Assembly (NCBI GenBank): GCA_021160245.1
Contig: JAGHCW010000180.1
Location: forward strand, 1 to 6,981
Direction of reading: 5' to 3'
DNA from: a bacterium
GTDB lineage: Bacteria > B130-G9
DNA length: 6,981 nucleotides
A program made the position numbers and the translations under genes. Below, piece by piece: positions 1 through 6,730 of the stretch. Numbering within the stretch: position 1 is the stretch's first letter; each line of letters starts with the position of its first letter. The notes beneath the pieces are model-generated. The model saw only the letters and a list, made by a program, of their open reading frames with translations. It did not search any database and was not told where the DNA came from.

Positions 1-128
1 CGGTGATGAATTGACGTGAGCGCGTCCGGTGGTTTCGTTTGGCCGTCTTGATCTCTGCCAACTATAAGTCTAACGGGATTCAATAAATGCCAAGAATAAT
101 GACAGACCAATCTGATTTTTCAGGACAT

Positions 129-158
129 TTGACAGTTCGCAGAAAGTGTGTCTATATA
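129..158 (+). promoter_or_regulatory. Candidate sigma70-type promoter of the giant gene
   Basis: A perfect -35 hexamer TTGACA (129-134) is followed after 18 bases by TATATA (153-158), which matches four of six -10 positions. TATAGT at 155-160 matches five of six but with a 20-base spacer. The surrounding 90-160 stretch is AT-richer than the rest. Transcription would start near 165, giving a leader of about 115 bases. No other promoter in the leader is better. Confidence 0.5.
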
Positions 159-160
159 GT

Positions 161-180
161 CAGCATTGGGATAATGGCTG
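161..180 (+). other. Small imperfect hairpin near the predicted transcript 5' end
   Basis: CAGCATT (161-167) pairs with AATGGCTG (173-180) around a five-base loop (168-172), with one unpaired G at 176. It starts within a few bases of the start site predicted from the candidate promoter, so it could sit at the 5' end of the mRNA as a stability element, or overlap the promoter as an operator-like site. It may also be chance. Confidence 0.25.
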
Positions 181-265
181 ATGAGCGGAAACTGCTGGCA
201 TATCGTCTCTCTTAATGCCTATTTGCCGCCCATGCAGCCCAGATAGTTTCAAACGGGATTTGCTT

Positions 266-271
266 GGGAGG
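266..271 (+). promoter_or_regulatory. Shine-Dalgarno sequence GGGAGG
   Basis: GGGAGG lies eight bases before the ATG at 280, close to ideal spacing for 16S rRNA pairing. Together with the in-frame TAG at 244-246 it fixes the start. There is no ATG, GTG or TTG in frame between that stop and 280. Confidence 0.85.
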
Positions 272-279
272 GCAAGAGG

Positions 280-348
280 ATGAGGCAGTCTGCTACCGTT
301 CTGGCGATCGTTGTCGCTCTGTTCGCGTCGGTTTTCATGGCTCAGGCG
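280..348 (+). other. Sec signal peptide coding segment (residues 1-23)
   Basis: The product begins with Met-Arg-Gln, followed by a hydrophobic core (about A5-M20, rich in Val, Leu, Ala and Phe), then A21-Q22-A23, which fits an A-x-A signal peptidase I site with cleavage before A24. There is no lipobox cysteine, so it is not a lipoprotein. The mature protein begins near the EYDVYEDGSGDF strand that opens the beta-helix. The n-region is short, with one Arg. Confidence 0.9.
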
Positions 349-3300
349 GCGGAATATGACGTCTATGAAGATGGTTCTGGCGACTTTGTCACGATTCAGG
401 ACGCGATTGACGGCGTTGATAACGGCGACACTATAATCGTCCACCCAGGGACGTTCTATGAGAACATCGACTTTGCCGGCAAGAACATTATCTTGCGTTC
501 AGAGGACCCTGAGAGTCCTACAATAGTCGGGACGACGATAATCGATGGCGGCGCGACGGATTCGGTCGTCAAGTTCCACGGGTCCGAGGATGATACTTGC
601 CTTCTATCGGGCTTCACGATTACAAACGGCGACGCGAACTTGGGCGGCGGCATTTTTGGTGGAGCCTCGGGGGCTCCCTTTTCGCAAGTCACGATCAGCC
701 ATTGCGTTATCGACGGAAACCACGCCAATAAAGGAGGCGGCGTCTATCGGACCTGGGGAGCGATCACCCATTGCACAATTAGCAACAATACTGCTGATGA
801 CGACGGTGGCGGGACAGCGGATTGTGCCGGCCCCATAACGAGCTGCACGATCAGCGGTAACTCGGCAGATGATTGTGGCGGTGGGTTGTTCTCGTGCAGT
901 GCGGAGATCCAGGACTGCACAGTCTGCGACAACTCAGCTGATGATGGCGGTGGACTCTCGTGGTGTCGCGGCGCTATAGCGGACTGCGAGATAACCGGCA
1001 ATGAGGCGAGCCGCTACGGGGGAGGGCTCTATTATTGCAGTGGCCTTATCGCGTATGCGACCGTTGCGACGAATTCGGCGCTGACTCAAGGCGGTGGTTT
1101 CTTTAACTGCGACGGGGCAATCGAGTTCTGCACAATTGATGACAACGGCTCGGCGCATGGGGCAGGGCTACGCAATTGCGATGGCGCGATCCGATCATGC
1201 CTCATCACGAACAACAGATCGACATCAAGCGCCGGAGGACTTAGCTGCTGCCAGGGTGAGATCGTGGATTGCACGATCAGTGGAAACACGGCAGCCACTG
1301 AAGGAGGCGGCTTATACGAGTGTGATGGCGAGATACGAGGCGCGACAATAACCTCCAACTCGGCGGGTACTCAGGGCGGCGGCGTGTATCAATGTGACGG
1401 CCTCATCATGTCCTGCACAATAACAGATAACTCATCCGGAGACTACGGTGGCGGATTGCGCTCGTGCCACGGGGCGATCAGCTCCTGTATCATAGCGGAC
1501 AACAGCTCCGGTACCGGCGGCGGGATGGCCTATAGCTGCGGCACGATGACCGATTGTACGGTGAGCGGCAATTCCGCGGTCTATAGTGGCGGCGGATTAT
1601 ATGATTTCTTTGGGACCATCTCCACCTGCGAGTTCACGGGCAATTCATCTGAAGAATACGGCGGCGGCCTTTCTGGATGCGACGGCCTGATCCAGTATTG
1701 CACGGTGAGCGGCAACTCGGCGGTATCAGATGGCGGTGGGTTTTACAGCTGCGACGGAACGATCTTCGCCTGCAAGATTATTGGAAACACTACTGGAGCC
1801 AATGGCGGCGGATTCTTCGCTTGCGGCGGTACCGTCTCGAATTGCGTCATAGACCAAAACTCCGCGGCCGGACAGGGCGGCGGGCTCTATAGATGCAGCG
1901 CCGCCATCTCAACCTGCGTGATCAGCAATAACTCAGCAGTCATCAATGGCGGCGGGTTGCGAGAATGCAGTGGAGCCATTTCGGTCTGCACTATCATCAG
2001 CAACACAGCCGGGGGCAGCGGCGGCGGGTTGTTCGGTTGTAACGACGCTATTACAGGCTGCGAAATCACCGGCAACACGGCCAATTTGGGTGGCGGGCTT
2101 CACAGTTGCGACGCCTTCATCAACAATTCCGTGATCAGCGGCAACTCCGCCACAGAGAGCGGCGGTGGCCTTTACTACTGCGACGGGGACATCCAAGATT
2201 GCTTTATCAACGGCAACTCGGCAGGAACACACGGCGGCGGGCTTTATATGTGTGATGCGACCATCGCATCTTGCATGATAAGCGATAACACTGCGTTCGA
2301 TCGTGGGGGCGGCGCGATATGGTGCGACGGCAAGATCTTAAATTGTCTCATAACAGGGAACACTGCAAATGGAGATGGCGGCGGGCTTGAAGTCTGCAAT
2401 GGGATTATTTCTACCTGCACGATAGCCGGCAACTCAGCGGTTAAAGCCGGCGGGATCAACAGCTGTGGCGGGACAACTTCAGACTGCATAATCTGGGGCA
2501 ACAATGCCGATACTGATGCTCAGGTTTCCGGGGGCTCAACGCCGACATATTGCTGCATCCAAGATTGGAGCGGCGGCGGCACGGGTAATATAGCCGACGA
2601 TCCATTGTTCATTACCGGAACGCACGGCGATTACTACCTCTCGGTCATCGCTGCAGGTCAAGCCGCGGATAGCCCCTGCATTGGCGCGGGCAGCACGTCG
2701 GCGGCCTCGCTGGCCCTGGACATTCGGACCACAAGAACCGACGGCGTAACTGACGCCGGCACGGTCGATTTGGGCTACCATTACTACCCCGATACGGTAG
2801 AACCTCAGAGCATCTGCAACTCCCCAAATTACGCAAAGCCACCGGTGATAACGATCACCTACAACGCGTCGGATACAGGCGGGTCCGGCCTGCGCTGGGT
2901 TGAGCTGTGGTTCAAGCTCGATGATGGAGATTGGGCGACCGCGGGATTGATATCCTGCGGTGAAAGCGGCTCATTTTCGTTCTGGGCGGATGATGAAGAG
3001 GGTCCCTACTGTTTCCAGACGGTTGCGAGCGATGTGGCCGGGAATGTCGAGGCGGGACCGTCCGGCAATGGCGACTCATGCACCAGCTTTGAGGCCATCC
3101 CGCCAGTCAGCAGTTGCACTGCGCCGACATACTCGAACTCGACAAATATCTCAGTTAGCTATACCGCGTCTGATGCCGGGGGCGCGGGCTTGGCTTCAGT
3201 CGCCCTGTGGTATAAGTTCGGCGCGACCGGTACCTGGGCCGACACAGGACTCACCGACGACCTGCAAAGCATGGACGCTGGCATCGCGGCCATCGACTTC

Positions 3301-6300
3301 CAGTTCACAGCCACAGAAGGTGAAGGAACCTACTACTTCCAGACGGTTGCTGAAGACCAAGCCGGCAACATCGAGGCAAGCCCTTTTGGGGACGGCGATG
3401 ATTCGACGCTTCTGGACGTTACTGCTCCCACGAGCGATTCTTCCTCGCCGGCCCTCTCGAACTCCACCACCATTACGGTCTCCTACGAATCGTCTGATAC
3501 TGGCGGCTCTGCCATCCAGAAAGTGGCTCTTTGGTATAAATACGGCGCAGAGGGGACCTGGGCCGACACCGGCCTCTTCGAGACCACAGAAGACGGATCG
3601 ATTGATTTTGTGGCGACATCTGGCGATGGCACATATTACTTCCAAACTGTCGCATCCGACAACGCGGGCATGAGTGAGGCGGGTGCATCCGGCGACGGTC
3701 ATACTTCGACGCTACTCGACGCAACCGCGCCTGTGAGCAGCTGCTCATCGCCCCAATACACTATATCGTCAGGAATCGCGGTCACATTCGAGGCGTCAGA
3801 TGTCGGAGGTAGTGGCATCGATAAAGTCGAATTGTGGTACAAGTTTGGTGAGGGCGGCACATGGGTGAAGTCAAACGATAATTCGAGCGAGACCAGCGGC
3901 CAGATTACCTTCAATGGCGCCTGGAACGATGGGACCTACTACTTCCAGACCGTTGCGACCGACGAAGCGGACAATGAGGAAGCTGCTGCGTCCGGAAATG
4001 GTGATACATCAACAATACGTGACGCTGTTGCGCCGTCAAGCAGCTGCACAAGCCCCCAGTATGCGAATTCTCAGCCCATCGCTATCACATTTGAGGCCAG
4101 CGACGCTCTCTCTGGCATTGCCTCGGTCGAGCTCTGGTATCAGCGCGGTGGGGGCGGCTGGATCAATAGCGGCCTTTCGGAGACTGGCACATCCGGCAGT
4201 TATGACTTCGTCCCACCGCTGGGGTATGGAACATACGAGTTCCGCACAATAGCGGCAGATGCGGCAGGCAACATAGAATCAGCGCCAAGCTCGGCTGACG
4301 ATAGCACCGTCTATGACGGCGATCCCCCCCTGTCATCCTGCACAAGCCCCGAGTTTGCAAATACGACGCCTTTCGCCGTATCATTTACCGCAAGCGACAG
4401 CCTGGCGGGAGTAAACGAGACAGCGCTTTGGTACAACTACAACAACGCGGGCTGGACCGATTCTGGCCTCACGAAGACTGGCGAATCGGGCGATTTCAAC
4501 TTCACCCCGAGCGAGGGGGACGGGACGTATAAGTTCTACACAATTGCATCGGATGACGCCGGCAACACAGAGCCCGCTCCGGCAGTGCATGATGACACCA
4601 CCACGTTTGACATGACCGCCCCAAGTTCGGGCTGCACAAGCCCGCCGTTCGCAAACGCCTCGCCAATCGTCGTAGAGTTCACCGTCGCGTATGCGGGCGC
4701 CGCCGTTACATCGACCCAGCTGTGGCGCAATTTCAATTCTCAGGGCTGGACGAACACAGGACTTAGCGAGAGCGGCGACTCTGGCAGTTTCGACTTCATC
4801 ACCACAGCGGAAGGAACATACGAGTTCTACACCATCTCAACGGACGCCGCCGGCAACGTTGAGGGTGCGCCCAGCGCCGCAGATGACAGCACCCTATATG
4901 ACACCGCGGCTCCCTCATCAGTCTGCGACTCGCCAGCCCTTACGAACTCGACAGACATAGTCATAACCTACGACTCGTCGGATACTTCTTCCGGCGTTCA
5001 ATCGGTGGGGCTCTGGGGCAAGTACGGTCAGGGCGGAATCTGGACGGACACCGGACTAACGTCGAATAACGCGACTGGCCAATTTACGTTCGCGGCGAGC
5101 CTTGGTGATGGCGAGTATTACTTCGCGACCGTTTCAGAGGACGTTGCTGGCAACACCGAGACGGCGCCATCAGGCGATGGCGATTCTTCCACACTCTTGG
5201 ACACGACTGCGCCGTGGTCATCGGCGGATTCACCGGCCAATGTTAGCGATCTCCCAATCGTGGTGACGTTCTCCTCGGGCGATTCAGGCTCGGGTCTTGC
5301 AGAGACCCAACTCTATTGCCAATTCAATGGCGGCGATTGGTCGGCATACGGCGATGCACAGACGACTGCAAATGGAAGCATCAATTTCGGCGCTCCGAAT
5401 GGCGCTGGCACATATAATTTCCATACGCGTGCGACCGATGCTGCTGGCAATGTTGAGGCCGCGCCTGCAAGCCCTGATTCGACTACAGTATATCAGCCAG
5501 TTGGGCAGCCATGCATCGGTGTAAACCCTTCGATGCTTCAATTCGGCGATGTCCTGGTTGGGCAGAGCGGTACATTGACAGTACAGGTCTCAAACACCGG
5601 CGATGAGATGCTGGAGCTGACCGTTGAGCCGGTCGTTATCTGTTCGAATGCCAACGTCGATGTCTCTATTGTCAGTCGTTCCGGTAGTTACGCGGCGGAC
5701 GCATGGGCGTCGGCGCCTCCTGGCGGCAACCTATCTCTCAGGGTGATTCTGACGCCATCGACGGCGACCAACATCGAGGGAACGATGACGATCTACTCGA
5801 ATGACCCGAACAATCCGGGGGTCGATGTGGGATTGACGGCAACGGGCTACTTGCCCGGCGGCGTGGAGATGTCGATAACATCCGATAGCGCTACCTATGG
5901 ATTTGACAATGACATTTTGATCACAGTCGGCGTTGCGAACGACGGAGCTGCAGTTGAGGCGGACATATATGTGGTGCTGGCTTATGACTTTGGCGGAGAT
6001 AGCGAACGCTTCTGGTCGCCAGTTGGTTTTGATGCCTGGACTGAGGGCGTTATGCCCTGGTTTGCGAGCTTCGAGCTGCCCAATGGCCTTGACGTAGATA
6101 CGCCAGTGTGGTCGCTTCCTGTGCCTTGCGATGTGCCGAACCTCGCATTGACAGGTAATTACACTTTGCTTGCCGTCATAGCCGAGCCGGGCTCACTCGA
6201 CTTCATCTGCGATCTCGCCTCGTCTAGCTTCTCGGTTCAGGGCAGCCCGTTCATCCAGATGGCACCGAGCGCTGGTCAATACGGCCCGGGTGACACCGTC

Positions 6301-6621
6301 AGTATCGGCCTTTACGCCGAGGTCCCCGCTTATGACGTGACCGGGGACGTCTATCTTCTGACGATGGACCCGAGCGGCACGTTCTGGACGCCTTTGGGAC
6401 CAGACTTCGGATGGATTCCGGGATTCGACCCAGTTATGCCGGCGTTCACGCTGCCGGCGGGACTCTCGTTGCCGCTCGATGGATTCTGGCAGATTCCGAT
6501 AACCGCCGATTCCGCCCCGTTCAACGCTTATGGGGGATACAACTTGTTCGCATGCGTTGTGGAATCGGGCACGCTGACGCAGTGGTGCGACATCGGAATG
6601 GGCAATTTCGTCGTAGAGTAA
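280..6621 (+). CDS. Giant secreted beta-helix / Ig-like repeat surface protein (2113 aa)
   Basis: I do not recognise this as a named gene. It encodes an exported multidomain protein, probably structural or adhesive, acting outside the cytoplasmic membrane. Residues 1-23 are a Sec signal peptide. Residues 25-838 form a right-handed parallel beta-helix: an N-cap with a GDFVTIQDAID...GDTIIVHPGTFYENI pattern, then Cys-rich 24-residue coils with GGGL and GNSA motifs like the chlamydial Pmp repeat, then a cap with DPLF, YYLS, SPCIGAGS and VDLGYHYYP. Nine Ig-like repeats (842-1743), an ASPM/SPD-2/Hydin-like domain (1744-1857) and a tandem C-terminal module (1862-2113) follow. The ATG at 280 is the only start after the in-frame TAG at 244-246, and GGGAGG lies 8 bases upstream. 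No catalytic residues, C-terminal anchor, sorting motif or autotransporter barrel are visible, so cell attachment is unexplained. An enzymatic polysaccharide lyase is possible but unsupported. The reading frame is intact across more than 6.3 kb, which argues for a functional gene. Confidence 0.95.
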   Translation: MRQSATVLAIVVALFASVFMAQAAEYDVYEDGSGDFVTIQDAIDGVDNGDTIIVHPGTFYENIDFAGKNIILRSEDPESPTIVGTTIIDGGATDSVVKFHGSEDDTCLLSGFTITNGDANLGGGIFGGASGAPFSQVTISHCVIDGNHANKGGGVYRTWGAITHCTISNNTADDDGGGTADCAGPITSCTISGNSADDCGGGLFSCSAEIQDCTVCDNSADDGGGLSWCRGAIADCEITGNEASRYGGGLYYCSGLIAYATVATNSALTQGGGFFNCDGAIEFCTIDDNGSAHGAGLRNCDGAIRSCLITNNRSTSSAGGLSCCQGEIVDCTISGNTAATEGGGLYECDGEIRGATITSNSAGTQGGGVYQCDGLIMSCTITDNSSGDYGGGLRSCHGAISSCIIADNSSGTGGGMAYSCGTMTDCTVSGNSAVYSGGGLYDFFGTISTCEFTGNSSEEYGGGLSGCDGLIQYCTVSGNSAVSDGGGFYSCDGTIFACKIIGNTTGANGGGFFACGGTVSNCVIDQNSAAGQGGGLYRCSAAISTCVISNNSAVINGGGLRECSGAISVCTIISNTAGGSGGGLFGCNDAITGCEITGNTANLGGGLHSCDAFINNSVISGNSATESGGGLYYCDGDIQDCFINGNSAGTHGGGLYMCDATIASCMISDNTAFDRGGGAIWCDGKILNCLITGNTANGDGGGLEVCNGIISTCTIAGNSAVKAGGINSCGGTTSDCIIWGNNADTDAQVSGGSTPTYCCIQDWSGGGTGNIADDPLFITGTHGDYYLSVIAAGQAADSPCIGAGSTSAASLALDIRTTRTDGVTDAGTVDLGYHYYPDTVEPQSICNSPNYAKPPVITITYNASDTGGSGLRWVELWFKLDDGDWATAGLISCGESGSFSFWADDEEGPYCFQTVASDVAGNVEAGPSGNGDSCTSFEAIPPVSSCTAPTYSNSTNISVSYTASDAGGAGLASVALWYKFGATGTWADTGLTDDLQSMDAGIAAIDFQFTATEGEGTYYFQTVAEDQAGNIEASPFGDGDDSTLLDVTAPTSDSSSPALSNSTTITVSYESSDTGGSAIQKVALWYKYGAEGTWADTGLFETTEDGSIDFVATSGDGTYYFQTVASDNAGMSEAGASGDGHTSTLLDATAPVSSCSSPQYTISSGIAVTFEASDVGGSGIDKVELWYKFGEGGTWVKSNDNSSETSGQITFNGAWNDGTYYFQTVATDEADNEEAAASGNGDTSTIRDAVAPSSSCTSPQYANSQPIAITFEASDALSGIASVELWYQRGGGGWINSGLSETGTSGSYDFVPPLGYGTYEFRTIAADAAGNIESAPSSADDSTVYDGDPPLSSCTSPEFANTTPFAVSFTASDSLAGVNETALWYNYNNAGWTDSGLTKTGESGDFNFTPSEGDGTYKFYTIASDDAGNTEPAPAVHDDTTTFDMTAPSSGCTSPPFANASPIVVEFTVAYAGAAVTSTQLWRNFNSQGWTNTGLSESGDSGSFDFITTAEGTYEFYTISTDAAGNVEGAPSAADDSTLYDTAAPSSVCDSPALTNSTDIVITYDSSDTSSGVQSVGLWGKYGQGGIWTDTGLTSNNATGQFTFAASLGDGEYYFATVSEDVAGNTETAPSGDGDSSTLLDTTAPWSSADSPANVSDLPIVVTFSSGDSGSGLAETQLYCQFNGGDWSAYGDAQTTANGSINFGAPNGAGTYNFHTRATDAAGNVEAAPASPDSTTVYQPVGQPCIGVNPSMLQFGDVLVGQSGTLTVQVSNTGDEMLELTVEPVVICSNANVDVSIVSRSGSYAADAWASAPPGGNLSLRVILTPSTATNIEGTMTIYSNDPNNPGVDVGLTATGYLPGGVEMSITSDSATYGFDNDILITVGVANDGAAVEADIYVVLAYDFGGDSERFWSPVGFDAWTEGVMPWFASFELPNGLDVDTPVWSLPVPCDVPNLALTGNYTLLAVIAEPGSLDFICDLASSSFSVQGSPFIQMAPSAGQYGPGDTVSIGLYAEVPAYDVTGDVYLLTMDPSGTFWTPLGPDFGWIPGFDPVMPAFTLPAGLSLPLDGFWQIPITADSAPFNAYGGYNLFACVVESGTLTQWCDIGMGNFVVE
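352..600 (+). other. Beta-helix N-terminal cap (residues 25-107)
   Basis: This segment carries the familiar opening of secreted parallel beta-helix proteins. A short strand (YDVYEDGSGDF) leads to an amphipathic TIQDAIDGVDNGDTIIV segment, then a PGTFYENI motif and irregular coils (KNIILRSEDPE, TIVGTTIIDGG). Pectinesterase, pectate lyase and DUF1565-type proteins begin in the same way, with a helix capping the first coil. The regular cysteine pattern starts only after this section. C107 is the only Cys here. Confidence 0.8.
697..2478 (+). repeat. 25 tandem beta-helix coil repeats, about 72 bp each, Cys-rich
   Basis: Residues 140-733 are 25 head-to-tail coils with consensus x-x-C-x-I-x-x-N-S/T-A, a loop, GGGL/F, x-x-C-D/S-G-x-I. 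Nineteen coils are 24 residues and six are 23 (the 2nd, 5th, 8th, 13th, 21st and 26th, counting the irregular coil at 108-139 as the 1st). The one-residue loss falls in the loop before GGG. The total of 594 residues matches this count exactly. The N-x-A...GGG motif resembles the chlamydial Pmp repeat, and the arrangement predicts a long right-handed solenoid with an Asn ladder and a Gly-rich turn. Codons differ strongly between copies, so the array is old at DNA level although the protein pattern is strict. This is a coding repeat, not a CRISPR array or satellite. Confidence 0.93.
2503..2793 (+). other. Beta-helix C-terminal cap (residues 742-838)
   Basis: The regular coils stop after the CIIWGN coil (C736-N741). 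A recognisable closing module follows: YCCIQDWSGGGTGNI, then DDPLF, GDYYLS, a SPCIGAGS turn and a VDLGYHYYP end at about residue 837. This combination recurs as the end of many secreted right-handed beta-helix proteins of environmental bacteria, where it closes the solenoid. It contains a CC pair and the Cys of SPCIG. Confidence 0.8.
2803..5508 (+). repeat. Nine tandem Ig-like repeats, about 97-108 aa each
   Basis: Repeats begin at P842, P942, P1050, P1151, P1252, P1350, P1448, P1545 and P1645, giving lengths of 100, 108, 101, 101, 98, 98, 97, 100 and 99 residues. Each follows the order APxSSCTSP, a strand with IxVxFxASD, SG, LWYK, W-x-x-TGL, GTYxFxTxAxDxAGN, then E-x-x-P, DDST and D. The Asp-rich ASD and AGN turns and the beta-sandwich spacing resemble bacterial Ig-like and OmpL47-type extracellular repeats. 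Two subfamilies are visible: A (repeats 1-4 and 8, GTYYFQTVA type) and B (repeats 5-7, GTYEFxTI type), with repeat 9 mixed. Repeat 2 has about eight extra residues near DLQSMDAG. Repeat 7 has lost the ASD motif (it reads TVAYAGAAV). They probably form a stalk; ligand binding is not shown. Confidence 0.9.
5509..5850 (+). other. ASPM/SPD-2/Hydin-like beta-sandwich domain (residues 1744-1857)
   Basis: The segment opens with a CIGVNPSMLQFGDVLVGQSG strand and turn, followed by LTVQVSNTGDE, then LRVILTPSTA and a closing TIYSNDPNNPGVDVGLTATG. This is the usual pattern of the ASPM/SPD-2/Hydin and choice-of-anchor D families: P-x-x-x-x-FG-x-V-x-VG, SNTG, F/L-x-P, IYSNDP and L-x-G. In bacteria these domains occur in large exported proteins as structural modules. 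It appears once, between the Ig-like stalk and the C-terminal pair. Confidence 0.8.
5863..6618 (+). repeat. Two tandem copies of an unnamed C-terminal module, about 126 aa each
   Basis: Residues 1862-1987 and 1988-2113 align along their length. The matched stations are YGFDND / YGPGDT, then DIYVVLAYD / DVYLLTMDP, FWSPVG / FWTPLG, the hydrophobic GVMPWFASFELP / DPVMPAFTLP, NYTLLAVIAEPGSLDFICD / GYNLFACVVESGTLTQWCD, and a final FSV / FVV strand. C1977 and C2103 are equivalent and exactly 126 residues apart. I know similar GxYxxxAxxxxPGxLxxIxD modules as C-terminal ends of giant exported proteins, but cannot give a family name. The protein ends seven residues after the second copy's CDIG motif, with no transmembrane tail. 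The copies could act as a cell-envelope attachment or sorting module; that is inference. Confidence 0.8.
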
Positions 6622-6700
6622 ATGAGCACTGGGTTCAGGATGGCACGTAGGATTCTGATCCGGAGTCTCGTGCGCACAGAACCTGTAAGATAAGGACTTT

Positions 6701-6730
6701 GCCTCGCCATTCTAGACAGGATGGCGAGGC
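6701..6730 (+). terminator. Strong GC-rich hairpin after the gene, terminator-like but without a U-tract
   Basis: GCCTCGCCAT (6701-6710) and ATGGCGAGGC (6721-6730) are perfect inverted repeats of 10 bases. The stem extends inward through a T-G wobble, C-G and T-A pair to a four-base AGAC loop (6714-6717), giving 13 pairs. It begins 79 bases after the TAA. No T-run follows on either strand, so it is not a classical intrinsic terminator. It could be a U-tract-less terminator, a 3'-end stabiliser after Rho-dependent termination, or an unrelated inverted repeat. Confidence 0.55.

Noticed and set aside
1-120. End of an upstream gene at the left edge
   Set aside because: All three forward frames meet a stop within the first 18 bases, and no reverse frame with a plausible start was found, so no gene end can be supported.
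72-260. Direct repeat AACGGGATT at 72-80 and 252-260
   Set aside because: Only nine bases, two copies, with no shared flanking sequence or linked structure; consistent with chance.
160-444. 94-codon reverse frame over the gene start
   Set aside because: It overlaps the signal peptide and N-cap of the clear forward gene, has no recognisable domain, and lies opposite the candidate promoter and ribosome binding site.
697-2478. CRISPR-like regular repeats of about 72 bases
   Set aside because: The repeats are in frame, diverge at synonymous sites, and encode beta-helix coils; there are no identical repeats separated by unique spacers.
352-2793. Active pectate lyase or other polysaccharide-cleaving enzyme
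   Set aside because: The fold is compatible, but the coils are near-uniform repeats with no irregular coil carrying an evident Asp/Arg/Lys/His catalytic cluster, so no activity can be assigned from sequence.
2960-3673. 237-codon forward and 168-codon reverse frames inside the Ig-like region
   Set aside because: The forward frame is rich in Arg, Pro and Ser, the reverse frame has no recognisable domain, and neither has a known motif. Both arise from repeated codons of the real gene read out of frame.
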